Assembly (NCBI RefSeq): GCF_036226605.1
Contig: NZ_CP109000.1
Coordinates: 372,001-436,000, forward strand
Direction of reading: 5' to 3'
Length of the DNA stretch: 64,000 nucleotides
DNA from: Streptomyces sp. NBC_00704
GTDB lineage: Bacteria; Actinomycetota; Actinomycetes; Streptomycetales; Streptomycetaceae
Under the pieces are notes generated by a model that was not told where the DNA came from, made no database searches, and worked only from the letters and a program-made list of their open reading frames with translations. Shown in pieces: positions 31,763 to 40,176 of this stretch. How positions within the stretch are numbered: position 1 is the stretch's first letter; every line of letters starts with the position of its first letter. Both the position numbers and the translations under genes were made by a program.

Positions 31763-34700
31763 ATGAGCGATCTGCACCGGCCCGTGCACCCCGTCCGTCT
31801 GGTCACGGCTTCGGCCCTGTTCGACGGGCATGACGCATCGATCAACATCATGCGGCGGATCTTCCAGTCCCAGGGCGCGGAGGTGATCCACCTCGGCCAC
31901 AACCGCTCGGTCCAGGAGGTCGTCGACGCGGCGCTGGAGGAGGACGCGCACGGCGTGGCCGTCTCCTCCTACCAGGGCGGACACGTGGAGTACTTCGAGT
32001 ACCTCGTCGAGTCGCTGCACGCGCGCGGGGCGGAGCACGTCCGTGTCGTGGGCGGCGGAGGCGGCGTCATCGTCCCCGAGGAGATCGCCCGGCTGCGCGC
32101 GCGGGGGGTGACGATCTTCTCCCCGGAGGACGGGCAGCGGATGGGCCTGGCCGGCATGGTCAACTCCGTCGTCCGCGACTGCGACTTCGACCTGTGGGAC
32201 GCCAAGCCGGCCGACGCGGCCGGGGTGCTCGCCGGCGACCGGTTCGCCGTCGCCCGCGCGATCACCGGCGCGGAACTCGGCAAGCTGCCGGAAGACTTCA
32301 CGGACCAGGTGCGGGCCACGGCGGCCGGGCGCACCACCCCGGTGCTGGGCATCACCGGCACCGGCGGCTCGGGCAAGTCGTCGCTGACCGACGAACTGGT
32401 GCGCAGGTTCCGGGTGGACCAGCAGGACAAGCTGCGGATCGCGGTGATCGCCGTCGACCCGACCCGGCGGCGGGGCGGCGGCGCGCTGCTCGGCGACCGG
32501 ATCCGGATGAACTCGCTCGACGGCAACCGGGTGTTCTTCCGCAGCCTGGCCACCCGCGGCAGCCATGAGCTGCCGGAGCACCTGTCCGACGTGATCGACG
32601 TGGTCAAGGCGGCCGGGTTCGACCTGGTCATCGTGGAGACACCGGGCATCGGCCAGGGCGACGCGGCGATCGTGCCGTTCGTCGACACCTCGCTGTACGT
32701 GATGACGCCGGAGTTCGGCGCCGCCTCGCAGCTCGAGAAGATCGACATGCTCGACTTCGCCGACGTCGTGGCGATCAACAAGTTCGAACGGCGCGGCGCG
32801 AAGGACGCGATGCGTGACGTGGGGCGTCAACTGGTGCGCAACCGCGAGGCGTTCGGCAAGCGGCCGGAGGACATGCCGGTCTTCGGCACCTCGGCGGCCA
32901 CCTTCAACGACGACGGCGTCACCGCCCTGCACCAGTACCTCAAGGCCGCTCTCGCGGAGAAGGGTTTGCCGCTCTCGGAGGGCCGGCTCGCGCCCGTGGA
33001 CGTGCGCCACTCCTCCGGCATCCGGCAGGTGGTCCCCGCGGACCGCGTGCGCTACCTCGCCGAGATCACCGAGAGCGTCCGCGCCTATCACGCCGAGACC
33101 GAGCGGCTGGCCGAGGCGGCGCGCCGGGTGCAGCGGCTGGAGACGGTCAGCGGCGAACTCGCCGAGGCCGGCGCGGACGCGGCGAACGTGCACGCGCTCC
33201 TCGACACCGCCCGCGGCGACCTTCCGCGCCCGGTCGCCGAGCAGCTCCGCGAGTGGCCGGCCGTCGTGGCCGCCTACTCCGGGGACGAGCAGGTGGTGCG
33301 GATCCGCGACAAGGAGATCCGCACCAAGCTGACCCGCGAGTCCCTGTCGGGCAACAAGATCCCGCGCGTCGCGCTCCCCCGCTTCACCGACCACGGCGAA
33401 CTGGTGCGGTTCTGGCGCCGGGAGAACCTGCCCGGCCGCTTCCCCTTCACCGCCGGGGTGTTCCCGTTCAAGCGCGACGGCGAGGACCCGGCGCGCATGT
33501 TCGCGGGCGAGGGCGACCCGTTCCGCACGAACCGGCGCTTCAAACTGCTCTCCGAGGGCCAGCCCGCCACCCGGCTGTCCACCGCGTTCGACTCGGTCAC
33601 CCTCTACGGCCGCGACCCCGACGAACGGCCCGACATCTACGGCAAGGTCGGCACCTCCGGCGTGTCGGTGGCCACCCTGGACGACATGAAGGCGCTGTAC
33701 GACGGCTTCGACCTCGTCGCGCCCACCACCTCCGTCTCCATGACGATCAACGGCCCCGCGCCGACGGTGCTGGCGTTCTTCCTGAACACCGCCGTCGACC
33801 AGCAACTGGACGCCTTTCGCGCCGCCGAGGGCCGCGAACCCACCGCGGAGGAGGCGGCCGAACTGCGGGCGCGCGCGCTGGCGAGCGTGCGCGGCACCGT
33901 CCAGGCCGACATCCTCAAGGAGGACCAGGGCCAGAACACCTGCCTGTTCTCGACCGAGTTCAGTCTGCGGATGATGGCCGACATCCAGGAGTGGTTCATC
34001 GCGCAGAAGGTCCGCAACTTCTACTCGGTGTCGATCTCCGGCTACCACATCGCCGAGGCCGGCGCGAACCCCATCAGCCAGCTCGCCTTCACCCTGGCCA
34101 ACGGCTTCACCTACGTGGAGGCCTACCTCGCCCGGGGCATGCACATCGACGACTTCGCGCCGAACCTGTCGTTCTTCTTCTCCAACGGCATGGACCCGGA
34201 GTACTCCGTCCTCGGCCGGGTCGCCCGCCGCATCTGGGCCGTCGCCATGAAGGAGAAGTACGGCGCGAACGAGCGCAGCCAGAAGCTGAAGTACCACGTC
34301 CAGACCTCGGGACGCTCCCTGCACGCCCAGGAGATGGACTTCAACGACATCCGCACCAGCCTTCAGGCGCTGATCGCGATCTACGACAACTGCAACAGCC
34401 TGCACACCAACGCCTACGACGAGGCCGTCACCACGCCGACCGAGGAGTCGGTGCGCCGGGCCCTGGCCATCCAGCTGATCATCAACCGGGAATGGGGCCT
34501 GGCGATGAACGAGAACCCCTTGCAGGGGTCGTTCGTCATCGACGAGCTCACCGATCTGGTGGAGGAGGCGGTGCTCCAGGAGTTCGACCGGATCAGCGAG
34601 CGCGGCGGCGTGCTCGGCGCGATGGAGACCGGCTACCAGCGCGGCCGCATCCAGGACGAGTCGATGCTCTACGAGCAGCGCAAGCACGACGGCACCCTGC

Positions 34701-34993
34701 CCATCATCGGCGTCAACACGTTCCGCAACCCGCACGCCGAGACCGCCGAGCCCGGCGTCATCGAACTGGCCCGCGCGACCGAGGAGGAGAAGGTCTCGCA
34801 GCTGGAGCGGGTGCGCGCCTTCCAGGCCGGGCACCGTGACGAGGCGCACGAGGCGCTGACCGCCCTCAAGGACGCGGCGGTGAACGACCGCAACGTCTTC
34901 GCCGTCCTCATGGACGCCGCCCGGGTCTGCTCCCTCCAGCAGATCACCGACGCCTTCTTCGAGGTGGGCGGCCAGTACCGCCGCAACGTCTGA
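31763..34993 (+). CDS. icmF: Fused isobutyryl-CoA mutase (IcmF)
   Basis: 1076 aa, the length of IcmF, which isomerises isobutyryl-CoA and n-butyryl-CoA with coenzyme B12. Residues 10-145 form the B12-binding domain, with D21 and H23 in DGHDASINI, the lower-ligand motif. Residues about 190-420 form the G-protein chaperone domain (Walker A GTGGSGKSS at 199-207; later NKFERRGAKD). The C-terminal part, from about residue 560, is the TIM-barrel mutase domain. GGGAAGGCCCC precedes the ATG. It feeds valine/fatty-acid carbon between branched and straight C4 units. A palindrome lies upstream and a long hairpin downstream. Confidence 0.97.
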   Translation: MSDLHRPVHPVRLVTASALFDGHDASINIMRRIFQSQGAEVIHLGHNRSVQEVVDAALEEDAHGVAVSSYQGGHVEYFEYLVESLHARGAEHVRVVGGGGGVIVPEEIARLRARGVTIFSPEDGQRMGLAGMVNSVVRDCDFDLWDAKPADAAGVLAGDRFAVARAITGAELGKLPEDFTDQVRATAAGRTTPVLGITGTGGSGKSSLTDELVRRFRVDQQDKLRIAVIAVDPTRRRGGGALLGDRIRMNSLDGNRVFFRSLATRGSHELPEHLSDVIDVVKAAGFDLVIVETPGIGQGDAAIVPFVDTSLYVMTPEFGAASQLEKIDMLDFADVVAINKFERRGAKDAMRDVGRQLVRNREAFGKRPEDMPVFGTSAATFNDDGVTALHQYLKAALAEKGLPLSEGRLAPVDVRHSSGIRQVVPADRVRYLAEITESVRAYHAETERLAEAARRVQRLETVSGELAEAGADAANVHALLDTARGDLPRPVAEQLREWPAVVAAYSGDEQVVRIRDKEIRTKLTRESLSGNKIPRVALPRFTDHGELVRFWRRENLPGRFPFTAGVFPFKRDGEDPARMFAGEGDPFRTNRRFKLLSEGQPATRLSTAFDSVTLYGRDPDERPDIYGKVGTSGVSVATLDDMKALYDGFDLVAPTTSVSMTINGPAPTVLAFFLNTAVDQQLDAFRAAEGREPTAEEAAELRARALASVRGTVQADILKEDQGQNTCLFSTEFSLRMMADIQEWFIAQKVRNFYSVSISGYHIAEAGANPISQLAFTLANGFTYVEAYLARGMHIDDFAPNLSFFFSNGMDPEYSVLGRVARRIWAVAMKEKYGANERSQKLKYHVQTSGRSLHAQEMDFNDIRTSLQALIAIYDNCNSLHTNAYDEAVTTPTEESVRRALAIQLIINREWGLAMNENPLQGSFVIDELTDLVEEAVLQEFDRISERGGVLGAMETGYQRGRIQDESMLYEQRKHDGTLPIIGVNTFRNPHAETAEPGVIELARATEEEKVSQLERVRAFQAGHRDEAHEALTALKDAAVNDRNVFAVLMDAARVCSLQQITDAFFEVGGQYRRNV

Positions 34994-35009
34994 GCGCAAT
35001 CCGTGCGAC

Positions 35010-35093
35010 GGCCCCGGCCGCGCCGCGTGTCCCTTCCCGATCACCGCGTCCCGACGCGGAGAGCACGGAAGGGGCCGCGGCGCGGCCGGGGCC
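35010..35093. terminator. Long hairpin, 18-bp perfect outer stem, after icmF
   Basis: GGCCCCGGCCGCGCCGCG (35010-35027) pairs exactly with 35076-35093. Inside the 48-base loop, CCCTTCC/GGAAGGG extend pairing and CCGCGTC/GACGCGG (35044-35059) form an inner hairpin. The structure begins 16 bp after the stop. Confidence 0.85.
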
Positions 35094-35137
35094 TTCCCGC
35101 TGCACGCCGCACCCGCGACGGCGGCTACCGGTACCGG

Positions 35138-35193
35138 GGCGTCAAGGCGTCAAGGCGTCAAGGCGTCAAGGCGTCAAGGCGTCAAGGCGTCAA
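35138..35193. repeat. 8-bp tandem repeat, seven units (GGCGTCAA)
   Basis: Seven exact copies of GGCGTCAA follow the icmF terminator. The gap to the LacI gene is otherwise empty apart from the 22-bp repeat at 35261. Slipped-strand expansion is likely; copy number should vary between strains. Confidence 0.95.
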
Positions 35194-35260
35194 GGGCGAC
35201 CGTACCGAAGCGTCGGTGCGCTGAGCACAAGCTCCGAGGCGGTGTCAAAGGGGCCGGCGT

Positions 35261-35304
35261 CCCGGAACCACCCGAGTCCGGCCCCGGAACCACCCGAGTC
35301 CGGC
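35261..35304. repeat. 22-bp tandem repeat, two units
   Basis: Two adjacent identical 22-bp copies, each starting CCCGGAACCACCCGAGTCCG, at 35261 and 35283. They end 36 bp before the LacI stop codon. Confidence 0.9.
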
Positions 35305-35339
35305 AGGGCCCGCGGCCGGGCCCGAGCCGTCGGCGAGGC

Positions 35340-36359
35340 TCAGCTGGACTCGCGGACGACCAGCCGGCACGGCACGGTGTGCACGCCGGGGCGCGGCTCG
35401 GCGTCGATGGCGCGCAGCAGCTCCAGGGCGGCGATCCGCCCGATCTCGGCGAGGTTGGTGTCGACGGTGGTGAGGGGCGGGCGGCTGGCCAGGGCCATGG
35501 TGTCCCAGTTGTCGTAGCCGACGACGGCGACGTCCGCCGGCACCGTCACCCCGCGCTCGCGCAGGGCGTCCGCCACCCCCCGGGCGATCTGGTCGTTGCC
35601 GCAGAAGAAGGCGTCCGTGTCGGGGGCCGTGCGCAGCACCGCGTCGGCGGCGCGGCGGCCCCACGCCTCGCTCCACTCGCCGTAGTGGATGCGTCCCGTC
35701 GACGGCTCCAGTGAGGCGCCCGCCAGTTCCTCGACCGCGAACCGCGCCCGTTCCCGGGCGGCCGCGTGGTGCTCGGGACCGGTGACGTGCGCGATGCGGG
35801 TGCGTCCGGTGGACACCAGGTGCTCGATCGCCAGCCGCACGCCCCCGCGGTCGTCGGTGACGACGGAGGCGTCCGACGGATCGGTGGACGGGGAGAGCGC
35901 GTAGACGACGGGAACGGACTCCACACCGGGCAGCGGCGGCCGCGGGTCGGTACGGCGTCCGGCGACGATGATGCCGTCCACCCGGCGGTCCATGAGATTG
36001 CGCAAGTGGTGCTGCTCGCGGATGGCGTCGCCCCGGGTGTCGCACAGCAGCACGGAGATCTTCCCCGCTCCCAGTGCGTCCTCGGCGCCCAGCAGCACCG
36101 GCGTGCTGAAGCGGCCGATGCCGTCCGTCGTCATCAGACCGACCGTCCAGCTGCGTCCGCTGTGCAGGCTCTGCGCGTGCTGGTTCGGCCTGAACCCCAG
36201 CTCCGCCACCGCGTCCATCACGCGCTGACGCGTCTCGGGACGCATCCGCCCCCCGCCGTTCAGGGCCTTCGACGCCGTGCCGACGCTGACGCCGGCGAGG
36301 GCGGCGACATCGGTCAGCCGGGCCCGGCCTTCGGGGGGAGAGCCTGGAGCAGAGGTCAC
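35340..36359 (-). CDS. LacI family transcriptional regulator
   Basis: 339 aa. N-terminal HTH and hinge: LTDVAALAGVSVGTASKALN (residues 15-34) then RPETRQRVMDAVAELGFRPN. A periplasmic-binding-protein-like sensor domain follows (VGLMTTDGIGRF, VDGIIVAGRR, DAFFCGNDQIARGVADALRE). LacI regulators bind sugars. GTG at 36359 follows AGGAAAAGG. It diverges from the ricin-tailed glycoside hydrolase, with a GAGAAA/TTTCTC dyad in the gap, so sugar-dependent repression of that enzyme is the likely job. Confidence 0.93.
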   Translation of the reverse strand: MTSAPGSPPEGRARLTDVAALAGVSVGTASKALNGGGRMRPETRQRVMDAVAELGFRPNQHAQSLHSGRSWTVGLMTTDGIGRFSTPVLLGAEDALGAGKISVLLCDTRGDAIREQHHLRNLMDRRVDGIIVAGRRTDPRPPLPGVESVPVVYALSPSTDPSDASVVTDDRGGVRLAIEHLVSTGRTRIAHVTGPEHHAAARERARFAVEELAGASLEPSTGRIHYGEWSEAWGRRAADAVLRTAPDTDAFFCGNDQIARGVADALRERGVTVPADVAVVGYDNWDTMALASRPPLTTVDTNLAEIGRIAALELLRAIDAEPRPGVHTVPCRLVVRESS

Positions 36360-36498
36360 GAGCAAACCTTTTCCTGAGCTGTGCGGTCGCCCGACATGGT
36401 GGCAGGTGACGGCGCGTTTTGCCAGTCCATGGGGGAAAACAAAAATTCCCTGCCCCGACTCTTGACCGGATAGGCCCGCTGCCCTCTACTTTCACGAC

Positions 36499-36514
36499 GA
36501 GAAAACGGTTTCTC
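36499..36514. promoter_or_regulatory. Near-perfect 16-bp operator between LacI and glycoside hydrolase genes
   Basis: GAGAAAACGGTTTCTC has 8-bp arms with one mismatch and a central CG-containing step, as LacI-family sites do. It lies 140 bp upstream of the LacI start and 152 bp upstream of the hydrolase start, in the AT-richest part of the gap. Confidence 0.65.
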
Positions 36515-36613
36515 AAGCGGGACCTCACCGCCGCTCCCCACTGCTCCCGGGCCGGCCGCGAGGGCGGCGGTACGCACGTCCGGCTGCCCCTGCCCTGAAG
36601 CCCGTCCTTCCCA

Positions 36614-36647
36614 CTCCCTCCCCCTCTCCCCTCTCCCCTCTCCCTCC
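36614..36647. repeat. 34-base pure pyrimidine tract with 7-bp repeats
   Basis: Only C and T occur from 36614 to 36647, including three CCCCTCT units. It abuts the ATGAGGAG ribosome site region of the hydrolase gene, so it lies in the 5' leader. Mirror symmetry could allow triplex DNA; no function is shown. Confidence 0.8.
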
Positions 36648-36665
36648 ATGAGGAGAACACCCTTC

Positions 36666-38417
36666 ATGAGCCGCACCAGATCACCCCTGCCCGTACGCCT
36701 CGGCGCCGGCGTCGCCGTGGCCGCGCTGTCGGCCGCCGCCCTGGCCACCGCGGCGCCGGCCGACGCGGCGCCCACCTCCGCCACCACGCTGGTCGTCGAC
36801 GCCGGCCGGACCCTGCGTCCGGTCACCCATGTCGCCACGGGCAGCCTCTACGGCCTCGCGGACAACGCCACCCCCACCGACAGCCTGGTCCAGGCGCTGA
36901 AGCCGAACACGTTCGTGCAGATGGCGCCGGGCGGCTCCCAGCTGCCCAACGGCGAGCCCCGGCCGGCCGGCGACGCCCTGGTCGTCGCGCCGAAGGCGGC
37001 CCGCGCCGGCGCCAAGGTCGTCGTACGGATGCCGGACTGGTACCCGAACTTCCCCTACCGGTGGGTGAGCTGGGCGGACTGGCTGTCCGCCGTCGACAAG
37101 CAGGTCGCCTCCGTGCAGTCCTCGGGCGCGACGAACATCAGCGCCTACGAACTGTGGAACGAGCCCGACTGGACCTGGGACACCGCGAAGGCCGGCGCGT
37201 TCGACGACGGGTGGGCACGCACCTTCAGGGAGGTCCGCGCCAAGGACGCCAGGACGCCCATCCAGGGACCCAGCCACTCTGCCTGGAACCAGTCCTGGAT
37301 GACCTCGTTCCTCACCGACGCCAAGGCGAGCGGCACGGTCCCCGACGTCATCGCCTGGCACGAACTCCAGGGCAGCTCCGGCATCGCCGCCCATGTCGCC
37401 GCCTACCGCTCGCTGGAGTCGAGCCTCGGCATCAGCCCGCGCCCCATCGACATCGAGGAGTACGGCACCCCCGACGAGATGGGCGACAGCGGCGCGCTCA
37501 TCGGCTACGCCGCCAAGTTCGAGCGGGCCGGAGTGCGCGACGCGGAACTCGCCTTCTGGAACCACTACGGCACCCTCGGCGACACCCTCACCGACACCGG
37601 CGGCTCGCCCAACGGCTCGTACTGGACCTACAAGTGGTACGGCGACATGTCCGGCAACATGCTGGTCACCACGCCTCCCGCCCAGACCGGCATCGACGGC
37701 ATCGCCTCCCTCAACGGCGCGGGCAACCAGATCGGCGTCGTCGCCGGCGGGTGCAGCGGCTCCTGCGCCGTGACGGTGAAGGGCCTCTCCTCGCTTCCGG
37801 CGTTCGGCGGCACCGTCCACGTGAAGCTGGAGTACAGCCCGAACACCGGCCGTCTCACCGCCTCCCCCGGTCCTATCACCGTCTCCGAGGCGAACTACAC
37901 CGTCTCGGGCGGCTCGATCACCGTGCCCGTCACCATGAACGCCGCCGACGGCTACCACCTGGTGATCACCCCGAGCGGCACGAACACCTCGCTGGCCGGG
38001 CGCTACCAGATCACCAACAAGAACAGCGGACTCGCCCTGGACACCAGCGGTGCGGGCACCGCACAGGGCACCGCCGTCGTGCAGTCCACGTCCACCACCG
38101 CCACCGACCAGAACTGGACCCTGACCGCCGCCGGTTCGGGCCTGTACAAGATCGTCAACCAGAAGAGCGGCCTGCTGCTCGGCATCACCAACGCGGGCAC
38201 CGCTGACGGCGGCACCGCGCTCATCTGGGGCGACAACGGCACCGCCGACCACCTCTGGCAGGTCATCCCGGCCCGTGACGGCTACTACAAGATCGCCAAC
38301 TACAACAGCGGCCGGCTGCTCGGCGTCGACGGCATGAGCACGTCTTCGGGCGCGCGGGTCCTGCAGTGGACCGACAACGGCACGGCGGACCACCTCTGGA
38401 GGCTGACCTCGCGCTGA
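36666..38417 (+). CDS. Secreted glycoside hydrolase (clan GH-A like) with ricin-B carbohydrate-binding domain
   Basis: 583 aa. Signal peptide at residues 1-35. The catalytic domain (about 40-340) has the clan GH-A acid/base motif ELWNEPDWTW (E166) and a candidate nucleophile in IDIEEYGTPD (E264/E265). A beta-sandwich of about 90 residues follows (VHVKLEYSPNTGRL). A ricin-type beta-trefoil (CBM13) occupies about 445-583, with repeats such as YQITNKNSGLALD, YKIVNQKSGLLLG and YKIANYNSGRLLG and paired QW-like motifs. It should attack a plant or microbial polysaccharide; the exact family is not assignable by eye. ATG 36666 follows AGGAGAACACCCTTC. Confidence 0.85.
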   Translation: MSRTRSPLPVRLGAGVAVAALSAAALATAAPADAAPTSATTLVVDAGRTLRPVTHVATGSLYGLADNATPTDSLVQALKPNTFVQMAPGGSQLPNGEPRPAGDALVVAPKAARAGAKVVVRMPDWYPNFPYRWVSWADWLSAVDKQVASVQSSGATNISAYELWNEPDWTWDTAKAGAFDDGWARTFREVRAKDARTPIQGPSHSAWNQSWMTSFLTDAKASGTVPDVIAWHELQGSSGIAAHVAAYRSLESSLGISPRPIDIEEYGTPDEMGDSGALIGYAAKFERAGVRDAELAFWNHYGTLGDTLTDTGGSPNGSYWTYKWYGDMSGNMLVTTPPAQTGIDGIASLNGAGNQIGVVAGGCSGSCAVTVKGLSSLPAFGGTVHVKLEYSPNTGRLTASPGPITVSEANYTVSGGSITVPVTMNAADGYHLVITPSGTNTSLAGRYQITNKNSGLALDTSGAGTAQGTAVVQSTSTTATDQNWTLTAAGSGLYKIVNQKSGLLLGITNAGTADGGTALIWGDNGTADHLWQVIPARDGYYKIANYNSGRLLGVDGMSTSSGARVLQWTDNGTADHLWRLTSR

Positions 38418-38427
38418 CCGCCCGTCC

Positions 38428-38468
38428 GTCCGTGTCCCCGGCCGATGTCGGCGGCCGGGGGCACGGAC
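38428..38468. terminator. Strong hairpin after the glycoside hydrolase
   Basis: GTCCGTGTCCCCGGCC (38428-38443) pairs with GGCCGGGGGCACGGAC (38453-38468) through a 9-base loop, with a single T-G wobble. It begins 10 bp after the stop. Confidence 0.88.
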
Positions 38469-38498
38469 ACGTTCGGGCCCACCGAGACGGAAAAGGGT

Positions 38499-38527
38499 GC
38501 AACCCCAGGGGCGTTCCGGTTGTCTCA
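38499..38527 (+). promoter_or_regulatory. Putative ECF-sigma promoter
   Basis: GCAACC (38499-38504), 17 bp, then GTCTCA (38522-38527). The AAC at -35 and TCT at -10 match the general ECF pattern known for SigE-like factors. It lies 37 bp before the ATG of the AMIN-like gene. Confidence 0.55.
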
Positions 38528-38563
38528 GTAGATGTCCGACACGCACATCCCTCGGGGGAGACC

Positions 38564-39139
38564 ATGATGCGAAGCAGAACCGTCTGGGCCACCACCGCCC
38601 TTCTCACCGTCACGCTCGGCGCGTCCATGGCTCCCGCCGTGGCAGCGCCCGCCACCGCGGCGCCCGCCGCCGCCGTCGTCTGTCCCACCGGCTGGGGCAG
38701 TCTCGGCAAGACGTACCTCGCCTCCGCCACCACGTCGGTGACGAACGTGCGCACCGGCCGCCACGACTGCTACGACCGGTTCGTCGTCGACGTGCCCGGC
38801 GCGAGCGCCGACCGCCTCGGCTTCTCCGTCGGATACGTCGACCAGCTCTACCAGGACGGCTCGGGCCGCCCCATCCCCGTCGGCGGCGGGGCCATCCTGG
38901 AGATCCGGGTCGACGCGCCCGCGTACGACGTCCAGACCGGCGCCTCCACCTATCCGGGCCGGGTCGCCCAGCCCCTGCCCGGCGTCGACCTCGCCGGGTA
39001 CCGCACCTTCCGGGACACCCGCTACGGCGGGAGCTTCGAGGGCGTCACGCAGTTCGGACTCGGCGTGCGGGCCCGCCTGCCGTTCCGGGTGCTGCGCCAG
39101 GCCGACCACCTCGTGGTGGACGTCGCGCACACCTGGTGA
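38564..39139 (+). CDS. Secreted AMIN-like domain protein
   Basis: 191 aa. Signal peptide (residues 1-37, TALLTVTLGASMAPAVAAPA). The mature part has a CPTGWGSL start and a beta-rich domain (VRTGRHDCYDRFVVDVPGA, then LPFRVLRQADHLVVDVAHTW) typical of AMIN-like domains, which bind cell-wall or carbohydrate ligands. Two cysteines (about positions 40 and 69) could pair. No catalytic motif. GGGGGAGACC precedes the ATG. A probable ECF promoter suggests control by envelope stress. The upstream hydrolase is separated by a terminator. Confidence 0.8.
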   Translation: MMRSRTVWATTALLTVTLGASMAPAVAAPATAAPAAAVVCPTGWGSLGKTYLASATTSVTNVRTGRHDCYDRFVVDVPGASADRLGFSVGYVDQLYQDGSGRPIPVGGGAILEIRVDAPAYDVQTGASTYPGRVAQPLPGVDLAGYRTFRDTRYGGSFEGVTQFGLGVRARLPFRVLRQADHLVVDVAHTW

Positions 39140-39365
39140 CCTCACCGGATCCCCGGATGCGGCGGCGCGTTCGCACCCCGGCGTCGGGCCCGTCAAGGGC
39201 GACGACGAGCGCCGCCGCACCGCCGTACGGCCCTCGTTCGTCCTCTCGTTCGTCCCCGAACTCCCGCGGAAGTGTCCGCAATCGGTAACAGGCGGATCCT
39301 GCCGCGTCGTTTCGCCGTCCTGACAACTGCACGGGACACACGGACACGACGAGGACAGGGCAGAC

Positions 39366-40151
39366 ATGGCGCGGCATGGCGGGCGGGGTTGGTACGGCCG
39401 GGTATTCGCGGCGGCGATCGGGGTCACGACAGTTGCGGCCGTCACCTCGGTGTGGACCGCGCAGGCCGGTCCCGCCTCCGGCGCGCACGCGGACGCGGGC
39501 GTGTCGGCGAGCCCGTCCCCGGGCAGTCCCGGCTCGGTCCCGGCGAAGGTGTCGGTGGACATCGCCCACGCCTCCGACCACGGCGCCCACGGCGTCAACA
39601 TCACCGTGGACGACGGGCCGGACCCGAACTGGACCCCGCAAGTGCTCGAGGTGCTGCGGGAGAACGGCGTCAAGGCGACCTTCTGCATGGTGGGCACGCA
39701 GGCCAAGGCCTACCCGGACATGGTCAAGGCGGTCGTGGCGGAGGGGCACCGGCTCTGCGACCACACCGTGTCGCACGACACCACGATGGACAAGAAGTCC
39801 GAGAGCTACCAGTCGCAGCAGATCCTGGACGCCGAACGCATGATCACCGAGGCGTCGGGCGGCGTCCGGCCCCTGTACTACCGGGCTCCGGGCGGCGCGT
39901 TCACCCCGTACAGCCGCAACCTCGCCGCCTCGCACGGAATGCGGCCGCTGGGCTGGAACGTCGACACCAAGGACTTCGAGAAGCCGGGCTCGGCCGCCAT
40001 CGTGGCGACCGTCAAGAGCGAGGTCTCCAACGGCCCGACGATCCTCTTCCACGACGCGGGCGGCGACCGGTCGGAGACCGTGGCCGCCCTGCGCGAGGTC
40101 CTTCCGTGGCTGAAGCAGCAGGGCTACTCCTTCGGCTTCCCGGTGCGCTGA
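39366..40151 (+). CDS. Secreted polysaccharide deacetylase (NodB domain, CE4)
   Basis: 261 aa. N-terminal export signal (residues 12-35) and a short Ser/Pro spacer. The NodB motifs are in order: TVDDGPD (D82, D83), HTVSH metal ligands H133 and H137, RAPGG, NVDTKDF and ILFHDAGGDR. A valine replaces the usual phenylalanine in TFDDGP, but all catalytic and metal residues are kept. The enzyme removes acetyl groups from chitin oligomers, peptidoglycan or xylan. GGACAGGGCAGAC precedes the ATG. It may work with the chitosanase at 48.9 kb, which acts on deacetylated chitin. Confidence 0.92.
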   Translation: MARHGGRGWYGRVFAAAIGVTTVAAVTSVWTAQAGPASGAHADAGVSASPSPGSPGSVPAKVSVDIAHASDHGAHGVNITVDDGPDPNWTPQVLEVLRENGVKATFCMVGTQAKAYPDMVKAVVAEGHRLCDHTVSHDTTMDKKSESYQSQQILDAERMITEASGGVRPLYYRAPGGAFTPYSRNLAASHGMRPLGWNVDTKDFEKPGSAAIVATVKSEVSNGPTILFHDAGGDRSETVAALREVLPWLKQQGYSFGFPVR

Positions 40152-40176
40152 GCGCCGCCGCCCGCGCCCGGGCGCG

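Noticed and set aside
31736..35044. Very long open frame opposite icmF
   Set aside because: It mirrors the mutase gene, has unnatural composition rich in Val, His and Asp repeats of antisense type, and no ribosome site; it is a by-product of high GC.
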